Shown piece by piece: positions 1 through 9,010 of a DNA stretch of 64,000 bases. Under the pieces are notes generated by a model. That model was not told where the DNA came from and made no database searches. It saw only the letters and a program-made list of their open reading frames with translations. Location: NCBI GenBank assembly GCA_002331485.1, contig DCYS01000033.1, positions 124,001 through 188,000 of the forward strand, given 5' to 3'. Origin of the DNA: Flavobacteriales bacterium UBA2104. Lineage in GTDB: Bacteria; Bacteroidota; Bacteroidia; Flavobacteriales_D; Crocinitomicaceae. The translations under genes and the position numbers were made by a program. Within the stretch, counting starts at the first letter, position 1; every line of letters starts with the position of its first letter.

Positions 1-1
1 T

Positions 2-1345
2 TATTTGTTGTCAAACTTCGGTTTGGGTCAGGATGATAGTCGTATCAAGATCAAGTTTAACTTGCTAGATAGTCAGACGAGCAATGAAGTTTCACAAGCC
101 AAAATCACCATCGAATCAAATGATAGTAAGCGTTTTAAAACAACCTATCAAAACGGAGATACCTTAGATCTTCCGTTTGATCAAAAATTAAATTGGCAGC
201 TAGCAGCAAAGGCTTCTGGCTATAAAGTATTAAGAAAAGAGATCGATCTAAGTAGATTCAAAAGAAAAGTGGCTAGAAATAAAGTCGTTGAAGTCGATTT
301 GCTTTTTGATTTTGATGGTCAGTATACGGATGCTGTAGATATTAATGCGACGTATAAACCATCAATAAAATTCAAATCAGATACACTAAGTGTTAGTGAT
401 TATGTTTTGATAGATGAGGATCATCAGATCTTGCTAACATACCCTCAACGATTAAATAAATCAAGTGAACTTATATGGTTTGAAAAAGGAGAGATCGAAG
501 GCAGATTAGATATTCAAGGAGTTGCAAAAGAATTGATTACTGATTTCCAAGGAAATGTGTACTTAAGATGTGAGAAAGCAGATTTCCTAATAAGTAAAGA
601 TCAAACATTGATGCCCATAAGAACAAATACTAAGGAATTAGATAACTACATATTGCCGATCCTTGACTCACTGGAAGAAAATCGATTATATTTCTCAAAT
701 TACAATCCTTATTATCCTGCATACGATTACTTTATGGTTGAGAAATCTGATACAACGTATACGAAGATCAGACACATCGAGGATGATCTCATGATGGAGC
801 AATATCGTGCTGAGTACAAATGGGCCGATGTAAGAACTAAGCTTTGGGCCTGGGATATGGAGGCTGAAACAGGAATTGATCGAGAGGTATGGGTAGGAGC
901 AAATGTTTTTACAAACTCCATATACTACGAACCTCCGATCGGAGATTTCTACAGAGATGGACAAGATCTATACGTTTTTGATTTTTACAACGATCTCATG
1001 ATCACATATGATGCTTATACTGGTAAGTCTATCGACAGTGTAGCTATTAACTTCCATCATAAAAATAGAAAAACGGGTTGGGAAGAAAAGGTAATACAAG
1101 ATCCTGTAACTAAAAAAATGTATACTTTTTTTGATGATGCAGGTACGATGGAGATCGCCTCAGTAGATTCAAAGACAGGAGAAATAGATTCTAAATTTAG
1201 GTTGCACTATCGCTATGTTGAGAATATACAAATATACGATGGAATGATCTATTACATCTATCGTCCTTATGAGTCACCTCAAAAGAAGTATTTGTACTTT
1301 GAAGATCTTCAGAGGGAGGAGAGCAGAGTTTCTATTGATCACTAA
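2..1345 (+). CDS. hypothetical protein, 5' end outside the window
   Basis: The reading frame is open to the left edge of the window, so this is the C-terminal part (about 447 residues) of a longer protein; a TTG at position 5 is probably not the true start. I do not recognise the family. The first ~110 residues look like a beta-rich carboxypeptidase-regulatory-like or Ig-like segment, with a basic linker (FKRKVARNK). The rest is rich in aromatic residues and alternating beta-strand patterns (YVFDFYNDLMITYD, YDGMIYYIY) that suggest a beta-propeller-like fold; this is inference only. The gene converges on the isoaspartyl peptidase gene and overlaps its 3' end by 14 bp. Confidence 0.6.
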   Translation, partial: YLLSNFGLGQDDSRIKIKFNLLDSQTSNEVSQAKITIESNDSKRFKTTYQNGDTLDLPFDQKLNWQLAAKASGYKVLRKEIDLSRFKRKVARNKVVEVDLLFDFDGQYTDAVDINATYKPSIKFKSDTLSVSDYVLIDEDHQILLTYPQRLNKSSELIWFEKGEIEGRLDIQGVAKELITDFQGNVYLRCEKADFLISKDQTLMPIRTNTKELDNYILPILDSLEENRLYFSNYNPYYPAYDYFMVEKSDTTYTKIRHIEDDLMMEQYRAEYKWADVRTKLWAWDMEAETGIDREVWVGANVFTNSIYYEPPIGDFYRDGQDLYVFDFYNDLMITYDAYTGKSIDSVAINFHHKNRKTGWEEKVIQDPVTKKMYTFFDDAGTMEIASVDSKTGEIDSKFRLHYRYVENIQIYDGMIYYIYRPYESPQKKYLYFEDLQREESRVSIDH

Positions 1346-2387
1346 ATAGCTTCATAACTATACCGCTGCTATCAGTGTAATAACCGCGGAACATTCCCGC
1401 TGTGTTAAAGGGCATATTAATGTTTCCTCGTTTGTCAAGACAAATTACACCCCCTGTTCCGTTTTTAGTCCCAAGTTCATTGATGGTCTCGTTACTTGCG
1501 TTGATCAAATCTTGTCCATTGTACTTTATTCGTGCGGCAATATCATAAGCAACCACATTTCGAATGAAAAATTCACCATGTCCGGTGCTTGATACAGCAC
1601 ATGTTTCATTATTGGCATAAGTTCCAGCTCCAATGATCGGGGAATCTCCAATTCGACCATATTTTTTATTTGTCATGCCTCCTGTTGAAGTTCCTGCCGC
1701 TAGATTACCAAATTTATCTAACGCACAAGCTCCTACAGTTCCCATTTTTTTATCCAAGATAAAAGGATCAATATCTGCTTTTGATCTATTTTTAACCTTC
1801 CGCAATTGATCAAGTCTTTTTTCTGTAATGAAATGATCGGGGGTTACCATTGATAATTGTTGAGATCGTGCAAATTTGTGAGCTCCCTCACCTGACAGTA
1901 AAACGTGATCAGAATTATTCATGACCATGTAGGCAGCCATGATAGGGCTCTCGATCTGATTTGATCCTGCAATCGCCCCAGCTTGATTAGTTTCACCGTT
2001 CATTATCGATGCATCATGAGATACCGTTTCATCATTGGTTAAAACTGCTCCAATGCCTGCGTTGAATAAAGGAGATCTCTCAAGAACTTGTAAGGTAGAT
2101 ACAACGGCCTCTGTACTTGTACCTCCTTCATTTAGGATTTTATAACCTATTCTTAAGGCTTCGCTTAATTTGTCCTCATAAGCTTTTTGTTTTTCAGGAG
2201 TAAAGTTTTCCTTTAGAATATTTCCTGCACCACCGTGAATTACCAGTCGAGGAGAGGCAGTTTTTTTTTCAGTTGATGAATTTTTGATGTCTTTTTCTTG
2301 TTTGGACAATTGATCTGAATTTTCATCTGTCTCAATATTCTGACAAGAAAACAAAAGAGCACATAAAACAATAGTGTAAAATCTCAT
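1332..2387 (-). CDS. isoaspartyl peptidase / L-asparaginase, lipoprotein
   Basis: Ntn-hydrolase family 2 asparaginase (plant-type/IaaA family), expected to hydrolyse isoaspartyl dipeptides and L-asparagine. HGGAG near residues 51-55 and the autoprocessing motif MGTVG at 215-219 are visible; Thr217 would become the N-terminal nucleophile after self-cleavage into alpha and beta subunits. A GTSTGG stretch follows at about 232-237. The N-terminus is a lipoprotein signal (LLFSC, lipidated Cys15) followed by a charged linker, so the enzyme should be membrane-anchored and exported, as is frequent in this phylum. Length 351 residues fits family plus leader. It lies 51 bp downstream of the hydrolase gene on the same strand and may be co-transcribed with it. 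Confidence 0.92.
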   Translation of the reverse strand: MRFYTIVLCALLFSCQNIETDENSDQLSKQEKDIKNSSTEKKTASPRLVIHGGAGNILKENFTPEKQKAYEDKLSEALRIGYKILNEGGTSTEAVVSTLQVLERSPLFNAGIGAVLTNDETVSHDASIMNGETNQAGAIAGSNQIESPIMAAYMVMNNSDHVLLSGEGAHKFARSQQLSMVTPDHFITEKRLDQLRKVKNRSKADIDPFILDKKMGTVGACALDKFGNLAAGTSTGGMTNKKYGRIGDSPIIGAGTYANNETCAVSSTGHGEFFIRNVVAYDIAARIKYNGQDLINASNETINELGTKNGTGGVICLDKRGNINMPFNTAGMFRGYYTDSSGIVMKLFSDQ

Positions 2388-2438
2388 GACATTTTAGTTT
2401 GAAGGAAATTTACGAAATTTCATTGAAATGAAAATCTG

Positions 2439-3071
2439 TTAGAGTTCCTTACTGATACTGATAAGTGTTTCTTGGTCAATGTTATGAGGTCCTTCAAATT
2501 CTCTTATACTTAGGTTTGGCAGTTGATCTTTATAAGTTTTAATGATATCATAATATTTTTCTTGAAAGTATTCATCCTGTTTGCCTAAAACAAAATAGTT
2601 CTTAGATCCCTGAAAGACCGGACTGGAATAACTGGATTCCAAATCTGGTGGAAAGACACAGGCCCATAGTATTAAATTGTCAGCGTTAAATGAATTTCTT
2701 TGGTGCCATCTGGAAGCAGTAGCTCCACCTTGTGAAAAACCTAAGATCGTTCTTTTCTGAAATGTATATTTTGAAGTGAATTGACCTACCAATTCATCCA
2801 GGAAAAGGTGATTGTCTTCAATGTCATCAAGTCTGGCTTCTTTGGTCATCCACGAAGCCCCAACACGTCCACTCGTTCCCTGTAAGTAAAAACGATGCAT
2901 TCCTTCTGGTGCTATGATGAAATGATTATCATCTAATGATCTGAATTTCCGAATGAAGAACTCGGCTAATTGACCATATCCATGTAAAACGATCCATATA
3001 TGCTCAGCTTTTTCAGGATCACCGTGTGTAAAATACCGGTAGGTTTTAGTTAGTTTAATCTTTCCTTCCAT
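2439..3071 (-). CDS. alpha/beta hydrolase, phospholipase/carboxylesterase type
   Basis: Small (210-residue) serine hydrolase of the phospholipase/carboxylesterase (YpfH/Est-like) group. The nucleophile elbow GFSQGG places Ser113; an Asp in VLGKQDEY and the His in EGPHNID complete a plausible triad. An HGYGQ oxyanion motif sits near residue 30. No signal peptide, so it is cytoplasmic. Its ATG lies inside the last codons of the upstream fused hydrolase (22 bp overlap), which indicates translational coupling in one operon. The substrate cannot be read from sequence. Confidence 0.85.
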   Translation of the reverse strand: MEGKIKLTKTYRYFTHGDPEKAEHIWIVLHGYGQLAEFFIRKFRSLDDNHFIIAPEGMHRFYLQGTSGRVGASWMTKEARLDDIEDNHLFLDELVGQFTSKYTFQKRTILGFSQGGATASRWHQRNSFNADNLILWACVFPPDLESSYSSPVFQGSKNYFVLGKQDEYFQEKYYDIIKTYKDQLPNLSIREFEGPHNIDQETLISISKEL

Positions 3072-4495
3072 TTCTTAATTTCTTTGATCACAATATCCTG
3101 TTGCTCTAAGTGAGGTGCGTGTCCACAAGAATCAATGAATAAAGTCTGGGCATTATCTAATTGTTCTGCAATTCCTAAAACTTGTTGATCCGTTCCATAT
3201 TGGTCATCATCACCCTGAATGATCAAAGCAGGAGTACTATTGTCTTTTATATCGTTGGTTATATCCCAGTTTTTAAAATCATCTTGTAGCCAAGTTCGCG
3301 CCCAGTTATAAAATAGATGTTCGGTTTTTTTACCATGATAAAACTCAAGACCCTTTAACTTGCCTTCCTCGAAAGCTTCAATAGCCGGTCTTATTCCTTC
3401 TCTGGTAACTTCTTCATTGATGTAATGCGCTGCCATTGTTACTATCCCTCTAACATGTTCAGGGAATTTAGAACTATAAAGTAACGCGTTCGTGCCACCA
3501 TCTGAATGTCCAACAATTATAAGCTGCTTACTTGGGCAGATGGTTTTTATAAAATCAGGTAAGACTTGAAGTGAGAAATTATGCAAATAATTTGCATCGC
3601 GAATTGTATTATCGGCCTCTGAAAAACCGTATCCTGGAAATTCGGGAACGATCGCTGGTAAATTCAATTCGTTCGCCAATAACTCAGGGAATTCCTTCCA
3701 CTGGGCAATTGATCCTATGGCTTCATGCAGAAACAGTAAATAAGTTTCATCGGATAGATCACCAAAAGTTTGGTAAGACATTTCACCAAAGGAGGTCTGA
3801 GCCCAACGATAATTCAAAGATTTAGCCTGTACCTCAATAAGTCTTGCTGTCTTTTTAGGTTTGATAAACCCAATAGGGTGGGGAAGATGTGGAATTTCAA
3901 AGTATCGAGCCTCTGACATGTACTTTACCGCATTGATCGTTTCTTCTTTGGAAACCATTCTATCTTTTCCTCCCCGGGTCATGCGAACAGGAACATTCAC
4001 AGCTCTCATTACACTTGAAGTTAGTACTGGTTTATCCCCTAGATCTAACATGAGCGAAGCAGTTTTTGTCAATAGATCTTTCAAATAGGAACCGTGCAGG
4101 TCTTTGAGATAATCATAAAAGGGTAGAGCTTTTTCTTTCAGAAACTCTGCATCCAGTGATTTGATCTCTCTTGCAGCTATTTCCGGAGACCAATCCATTT
4201 TTGTGCCCTGAGTAATGATTCCTTCAATATTTCGATCGTCTTTTGAAGCTGCGGACAATGCTACATAACCACCAAGACTTAACCCGTATATTATGCATTT
4301 TCCTTTTTTTTCTAAAAACATCAAAAGGTCATCTGCCAGGATTTCTACCGTGAAAGGAAGTTCACTCTCTCTTTTCTCACCGTGATGAGGTAGTTCATAG
4401 TTGAAAACTTCAAATTTATCCTGTAATAAAGGGATTATATTTTTGAATTCCTTACCTGAGCCTAAAGCTCCATGGATGAGTACAAGTTTCTTCAT
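3050..4495 (-). CDS. tandem fusion of two alpha/beta hydrolase domains
   Basis: One 481-residue polypeptide carries two alpha/beta-hydrolase folds. Domain 1 (about 1-222) has HGALGSG at 8-14, nucleophile elbow GLSLGG (Ser73), Asp178 in GGKDRM and His203/His206. Domain 2 (about 233-481) has nucleophile elbow GHSDGG (Ser331), an Asp near 430 in QGDDDQYG and His459 in CGHAPH. Both triads look intact, so this is not an active/dead pair. There is no signal peptide. A terminator for efp lies directly upstream, so it probably has its own promoter; the next gene overlaps its 3' end. Specific substrates unknown; the arrangement suggests sequential ester or C-C hydrolysis, but that is inference. Confidence 0.85.
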   Translation of the reverse strand: MKKLVLIHGALGSGKEFKNIIPLLQDKFEVFNYELPHHGEKRESELPFTVEILADDLLMFLEKKGKCIIYGLSLGGYVALSAASKDDRNIEGIITQGTKMDWSPEIAAREIKSLDAEFLKEKALPFYDYLKDLHGSYLKDLLTKTASLMLDLGDKPVLTSSVMRAVNVPVRMTRGGKDRMVSKEETINAVKYMSEARYFEIPHLPHPIGFIKPKKTARLIEVQAKSLNYRWAQTSFGEMSYQTFGDLSDETYLLFLHEAIGSIAQWKEFPELLANELNLPAIVPEFPGYGFSEADNTIRDANYLHNFSLQVLPDFIKTICPSKQLIIVGHSDGGTNALLYSSKFPEHVRGIVTMAAHYINEEVTREGIRPAIEAFEEGKLKGLEFYHGKKTEHLFYNWARTWLQDDFKNWDITNDIKDNSTPALIIQGDDDQYGTDQQVLGIAEQLDNAQTLFIDSCGHAPHLEQQDIVIKEIKKWKERLN

Positions 4496-4504
4496 GATGA
4501 AAAA

Positions 4505-4534
4505 TAAAAAAAGCCCACTCGAAAGGGGCTTTAA
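4505..4534 (-). terminator. rho-independent terminator of efp
   Basis: Read on the minus strand, stem AAAGCCC / GGGCTTT (+ strand 4510-4516 and 4526-4532) is followed by a run of T. It sits between the efp stop and the fused hydrolase start. Confidence 0.8.
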
Positions 4535-4552
4535 AATGTAATGTCAATTCGA

Positions 4553-5119
4553 CTATTTGATTCTTTCCACGTATTCTCCTTTACGTGTATCAACTTTGAT
4601 CTTCTCTCCAGTATCAATAAACAATGGTACTCTAATTTCTGCACCTGTATCGATAGTAGCTGGTTTCAATGTATTCGTGGCTGTATCACCTTTGATACCT
4701 GGCTCAGTATATGTTACTTCTGCTTCAATGTGCATTGGTAGATCAACTAGAAGAGGATTCTCCTCATCAGCGTGGAATGTGATGTCACAAACCATACCTT
4801 CTCTCAAATATTCAGGTTGATCGATCATATTCTTTGGGATCAAAACCTGTTCGAAAGTATCTGTATGCATGAAATGATAACCAACGTTATCCTCTTCATA
4901 TAAATATTGATAAGGTCGTTTTTCGATTCGAACTACGTCAATTTTATGTCCAGCGGAAAAAGTATGATCAAGCACTTTACCTGATTCGATCTCTCTCAAT
5001 TTAGTTCTAACAAAAGCTGGACCTTTTCCTGGTTTTACGTGTTGGAACTCTATGATTGACATGAGTTTACCATTCAAATCTAAACATAGTCCGTTCTTTA
5101 TATCTGATGTTGTAGCCAT
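4553..5119 (-). CDS. efp: elongation factor P
   Basis: Translation factor that binds between the P and E sites and relieves ribosome stalling at polyproline stretches. It has the standard bacterial length (188 residues) and three-domain pattern: KOW-like N-terminus, central OB domain and C-terminal OB domain. The modification loop reads KPGKGPA; Lys32 is the position equivalent to the modified Lys34 of E. coli EF-P. No modification enzyme is encoded nearby. Monocistronic: it has its own -7 promoter element upstream and a terminator directly downstream. Confidence 0.97.
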   Translation of the reverse strand: MATTSDIKNGLCLDLNGKLMSIIEFQHVKPGKGPAFVRTKLREIESGKVLDHTFSAGHKIDVVRIEKRPYQYLYEEDNVGYHFMHTDTFEQVLIPKNMIDQPEYLREGMVCDITFHADEENPLLVDLPMHIEAEVTYTEPGIKGDTATNTLKPATIDTGAEIRVPLFIDTGEKIKVDTRKGEYVERIK

Positions 5120-5138
5120 AATATTTATTGTTGGATTC

Positions 5139-5146
5139 CAAATATA
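5139..5146 (-). promoter_or_regulatory. candidate -7 promoter element for efp
   Basis: Minus strand reads TATATTTG, an exact match to the Bacteroidota -7 consensus TAnnTTTG, about 19 nt before the efp ATG. I do not see a clear TTG -33 element at the right spacing. Confidence 0.4.
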
Positions 5147-5197
5147 ATAAGAAACCTAGAATAATTTGGAAAAGGTATTTCGTAAAATTTCTGTGGA

Positions 5198-7534
5198 TTA
5201 AATTTTCCTGAATTGAATGAGTGCAGTACTCAAGAAAACAATTGATATTGAGCTCAGAGGCATTAGGATAGCGGCAAATAAGGGGGTGACATAACCCATA
5301 ACAGCAAAGGAAATTCCAACAATATTATAAAGCAATGAGAAATAGAGGCAAGTTTTGAGTGCCGATCTCGTGTATTTACCAAATCTCATAACATTGGTTA
5401 GTCGATTGATCTTATTACCTTGTATAATTGCATCACATTTAGGAGTAAATCGAAATTCATCCTCAGCAACACTAATTCCTAAATCTGCAGCCATGAGAGC
5501 TTCTGAATCATTTAGACCATCTCCCACAAACATTACCTTTTCACCTTTTTTTGTCAATTCCTCAATGATCGTCTTTTTTTCGGGAGGAGTAAGATTGAAA
5601 TGCATTTCTAACTTCCCTTTTACATCCTGGAATAACTTGGCATCATTTGATTTATCGCCTGATAGTATACTTATCTTATAATTTTCTGATAGTTGATTGA
5701 TTGTATTGATGACTCCATCTCTGAGTTTTGAATCAAACTTGAAAAAGCCGATAACTTCATTATTTAAAGCAATGTGACTTCCACTGATATCTGAGTCTTT
5801 TGTTCCTACGAAACTGGCATTCCCTACTTTAAGTTCATCACCATTTTGGGTTTTCCCTACAATTCCTTTTCCTTTTATTTCCGTAAAATCGTCCAAAGGA
5901 AGGACTTTACCGTAATTTTTCGAAAGATAGTTCGCAATACTTTTTGAATAAGGATGCATGGATTGCCGGGTCAACTCAAGAAGATTTGCCGCAAGTTCTT
6001 CATCGAGTTCCTTCCCTTCGTATGTCACATTTTCAATTCGATCTTTGGTTAATGTTCCTGTTTTGTCAAATATGATATGGTCAATTTCATTTAACTTTTG
6101 AATTTCACTGCTATTTCTGAAATACAATCCAGACCTCCCCAGTTTTCTTAGTGCGTTTCCATAAACGAATGGGAAAGAAAGAGCTAAGGCACACGGGCAA
6201 GCGACTACAAGTACAGCGGTTACTATGGATATGATTTCTGCTGGATCGATAAAATACCAGGTAATGGCTGCAAGCAAGGAAATGACACTAACTGCAATTA
6301 GGAAGTATTTGCTTAAGATGTTTTCGCGATTCTGAATTAGAGATTGAGTTTTCTGATTCGCCTGATTCCAAATACTGGCAAACTTACTTTGGTCGGTCTT
6401 TTGCTCGACTTTCAAATAAGTTGAACTTCCGATAAGTTTAGATCCAGCATAGATTCGATCTCCTTTTTTAAGGTTGACTAGTTCCGACTCTCCAGTGATA
6501 AAACTAGTATCTATAACAGCTGAGTCTGAGGTTAATTCTCCATCACATGGAACTATTTCCTCATTAAATATGTGTATCTGATCTCCTTTTTCAAGATCTT
6601 GAATCTTAACGATCTCTTCATTATTTTCCTTTATTCTGTGTACTCCTAATGGAAAATAAGCCTTTGGATCATTATCGAATGACATTGTCCTGTACGTTCT
6701 GGATTGAAACCATTTACCAATAAGCAGGAAAAATACGAATCCTGTGAATGAATCAATATAACCTGACCCTTCACCTTGTAGAACAGTTACAAAACTTTTG
6801 AAGAATAGAACAAGTATTCCTAACGCAATCGGTATGTCAAGATTTAATTCTCGTGTGCGAATTGCATGATATGCGGATACGAGATATGATCGGGCAGAGA
6901 ACAGCAATACGGGAATTGATATTCCAATTGATAAATAAGCGGAGAAATTTCGAAATGATTCAAATGACTCATCCAGACCCAGGTATTCAGGAAAGGTCCA
7001 AAGCATTACACTACCAAAAGCAAAACCTGCAAAACCTAATTGAAGCAATAATTTTTTATCATAGGATGACTTATTGTCCTTAGATTTCCTTAATTCTGGC
7101 TTATAACCAATACTTTCAAGCAGAGCAGCTATTTCTGATAGTTTTCGATCCTTTTTAACCGTTAATGTTAAAGTCCTCGCTGTAAAGTTTGATTCACTTT
7201 TTAAGATCTGATCATCTAGTTTTTTAAGATTCTCCAAAAGGTAAATACATGAGCTACAGTGAATCGCAGGCAGGAAAAAGGTTACGATATAAATTTCATC
7301 ATTTTGAAAGTCAACAAAGTCTGAAAAGATCTCTAAAACATCCAACGCGACAAACTTGTTGTTCCCTGAATTTGTTGGTTTAACACCGCTTTGTTCGTTG
7401 AATGTGTAGAACTGGTCTAATCCATTCTGATCTAAAATTTCATAAACAGTTAGACAGCCATTGCAACAAAACGATTTATCATCTTTTACAATTGGTTTAC
7501 CGATAATTTTATCCCCACAATGATAACAGCTCAT
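5198..7534 (-). CDS. ccoI: heavy-metal P1B-type ATPase, CcoI/FixI-like copper transporter
   Basis: Inner-membrane P1B ATPase expected to move copper for cbb3-type cytochrome oxidase assembly. Visible in order: an N-terminal zinc-ribbon-like CYHCGD...CCNGC segment typical of FixI/CcoI, a ferredoxin-like metal-binding domain with HCSSC (Cys93, Cys96), membrane helices, TGES (347-350), the CPC transmembrane metal site (Cys446-Pro-Cys448), phosphorylation motif DKTGT (Asp490), and the GDGLND hinge near the C-terminus. Length 778 residues is normal. hemN ends 9 bp upstream, so the two form an operon. The cbb3 structural genes (ccoNOP) and ccoS usually found beside this gene are not in the window. 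Confidence 0.92.
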   Translation of the reverse strand: MSCYHCGDKIIGKPIVKDDKSFCCNGCLTVYEILDQNGLDQFYTFNEQSGVKPTNSGNNKFVALDVLEIFSDFVDFQNDEIYIVTFFLPAIHCSSCIYLLENLKKLDDQILKSESNFTARTLTLTVKKDRKLSEIAALLESIGYKPELRKSKDNKSSYDKKLLLQLGFAGFAFGSVMLWTFPEYLGLDESFESFRNFSAYLSIGISIPVLLFSARSYLVSAYHAIRTRELNLDIPIALGILVLFFKSFVTVLQGEGSGYIDSFTGFVFFLLIGKWFQSRTYRTMSFDNDPKAYFPLGVHRIKENNEEIVKIQDLEKGDQIHIFNEEIVPCDGELTSDSAVIDTSFITGESELVNLKKGDRIYAGSKLIGSSTYLKVEQKTDQSKFASIWNQANQKTQSLIQNRENILSKYFLIAVSVISLLAAITWYFIDPAEIISIVTAVLVVACPCALALSFPFVYGNALRKLGRSGLYFRNSSEIQKLNEIDHIIFDKTGTLTKDRIENVTYEGKELDEELAANLLELTRQSMHPYSKSIANYLSKNYGKVLPLDDFTEIKGKGIVGKTQNGDELKVGNASFVGTKDSDISGSHIALNNEVIGFFKFDSKLRDGVINTINQLSENYKISILSGDKSNDAKLFQDVKGKLEMHFNLTPPEKKTIIEELTKKGEKVMFVGDGLNDSEALMAADLGISVAEDEFRFTPKCDAIIQGNKINRLTNVMRFGKYTRSALKTCLYFSLLYNIVGISFAVMGYVTPLFAAILMPLSSISIVFLSTALIQFRKI

Positions 7535-7543
7535 GAGACAAAA

Positions 7544-8896
7544 TTAGACAGATTTACTGAACCTGTTGGATTCCATTTTGTTATTGTTGTAAGGGTCCAG
7601 TGTCATACATACGTTTCGAACAAATGGTTTTCCATCTTCCGTAATTGCTATTTTTCCATCACGCTTTTCGATAATACCATCCTTTTCAAATGTTATGAAT
7701 TCTTCATTGAATTTATTCACTTGCTGGTTGACGATAGATTTATCGCAATACTGCGTTTCGAAATTACACATGAGGTTTAGAATATGTCTTTTCAATGATC
7801 TATCGGCAGGACTGTGTATATGACCTTTGACTACTGGTAGATCGTTATTCTGAATTTTTTCCTGATAAGATTTGATATTCTTTTCATTCTGTGCATAACC
7901 AAATTCGTATTCAGAGATTGCAGAGGCTCCAAGTCCGATCATACGATCTGTATTACTTGCTGTATACCCCATGAATGTCCTATTAAGCTTACCTGACTTC
8001 ATAGCAACTGCTAATTGTTCTTCAGGTAGCGCGAAATGATCCATCCCTATCTCAATATAGCCTGCATTCAAAAGTAGTTCCTTTGCTTTTTCGTAGAGTT
8101 TTCTTTTCGTTTTGTCTGAAGGTAGATCCTCTTCAGAAAATCCACGCTGACCAGTTCCTTTTACCCATGGGACGTGAGCATATGAGTAAAGCGAGATCGA
8201 ATCAGGCTTTAGTATAAGTGTTTTTTGAACAGTATCTATTATGTTTTCCAGGGATTGCTTTGGAAGACCAAAAACCAGATCATGACTAATAGTTGTGTAG
8301 CCTAGCTCTCTGGCAATATTCGTAACCTGTTTAACTTGATCAAAAGATTGAATGCGGTTGATTGCCTTTTGTACTTCTGGACTGTAATCTTGTACACCGA
8401 AACTTACCCTTTTGAATCCAAGGTTGAACAATGTCTTTAATTGCTCTTTAGATGTGTGGTTCGGATGACCTTCCACACTGTACAATCCTTCCTGTTCTGC
8501 ATTTTTGACGATAGGTTTTATAAGTCTCTCGAGTTCTTGTGCACTGAAAAAAGTGGGTGTTCCACCTCCCAGATGGATCTCGTTTACCTTGATAGGAGCA
8601 CCATTCATTTGTTCATACATCTCCCATTCCTTAAGTACGGTATCAACGTAAGGTTTTTCAACTGAGTGACGTTTTGTAATGTGTTTATGACATCCGCAGA
8701 ACGTACATAAACTCTCGCAAAAAGGAAGGTGGATATAAACGCTAGTGGTTTTATTCTTGCCTCGTTCTTCAGCCTCAAAAACCGCTCTAAATTCCTCAAC
8801 ATTCATAGATTTTCTATTCCAGTCAAGAATGGTGGGGTATGAGGTATATCTTGGACTCGCAATATTATATTTCTTGATGATCTCTTTTGGCAACAT
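7544..8896 (-). CDS. hemN: oxygen-independent coproporphyrinogen III oxidase
   Basis: Radical SAM enzyme that decarboxylates coproporphyrinogen III to protoporphyrinogen IX without O2, in haem synthesis. The cluster motif is in HLPFCESLCTFCGC (CxxxCxxC, Cys60/64/67 counted from the start chosen here), preceded by the family hallmark PRYTSYPT; GGGTPTF follows. The frame extends upstream to an ATG at 8932, but the FNR-like box at 8945-8956 and a -7-like element at 8914-8921 put transcription start near 8909, downstream of that ATG. I therefore choose ATG 8896, which gives MLPKEIIKKY, a usual N-terminus and length (450 aa). It forms an operon with ccoI, matching joint need under low oxygen. Confidence 0.93.
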   Translation of the reverse strand: MLPKEIIKKYNIASPRYTSYPTILDWNRKSMNVEEFRAVFEAEERGKNKTTSVYIHLPFCESLCTFCGCHKHITKRHSVEKPYVDTVLKEWEMYEQMNGAPIKVNEIHLGGGTPTFFSAQELERLIKPIVKNAEQEGLYSVEGHPNHTSKEQLKTLFNLGFKRVSFGVQDYSPEVQKAINRIQSFDQVKQVTNIARELGYTTISHDLVFGLPKQSLENIIDTVQKTLILKPDSISLYSYAHVPWVKGTGQRGFSEEDLPSDKTKRKLYEKAKELLLNAGYIEIGMDHFALPEEQLAVAMKSGKLNRTFMGYTASNTDRMIGLGASAISEYEFGYAQNEKNIKSYQEKIQNNDLPVVKGHIHSPADRSLKRHILNLMCNFETQYCDKSIVNQQVNKFNEEFITFEKDGIIEKRDGKIAITEDGKPFVRNVCMTLDPYNNNKMESNRFSKSV

Positions 8897-8913
8897 ATTC
8901 TCATTGTTTCCTG

Positions 8914-8956
8914 CAAAGATCATCCTGTTCAATGGAATGCGAAATGACTTAAATCA
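8914..8956 (-). promoter_or_regulatory. candidate FNR-like box and promoter of hemN-ccoI
   Basis: The + strand TGACTTAAATCA at 8945-8956 (minus: TGATTTAAGTCA) has the TGA-N6-TCA core of FNR/CRP-type sites. On the minus strand GATCTTTG at 8921-8914 matches TAnnTTTG except one base. A box centred 41.5 bp upstream of transcription start would put the start at about 8909, just after this element, which is the class II activator geometry. Confidence 0.45.
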
Positions 8957-9010
8957 GTTTTTTCATTGAAAAAGGTTAGTCCAGTCAATTAATCGGGAAA
9001 AAGATATCGA

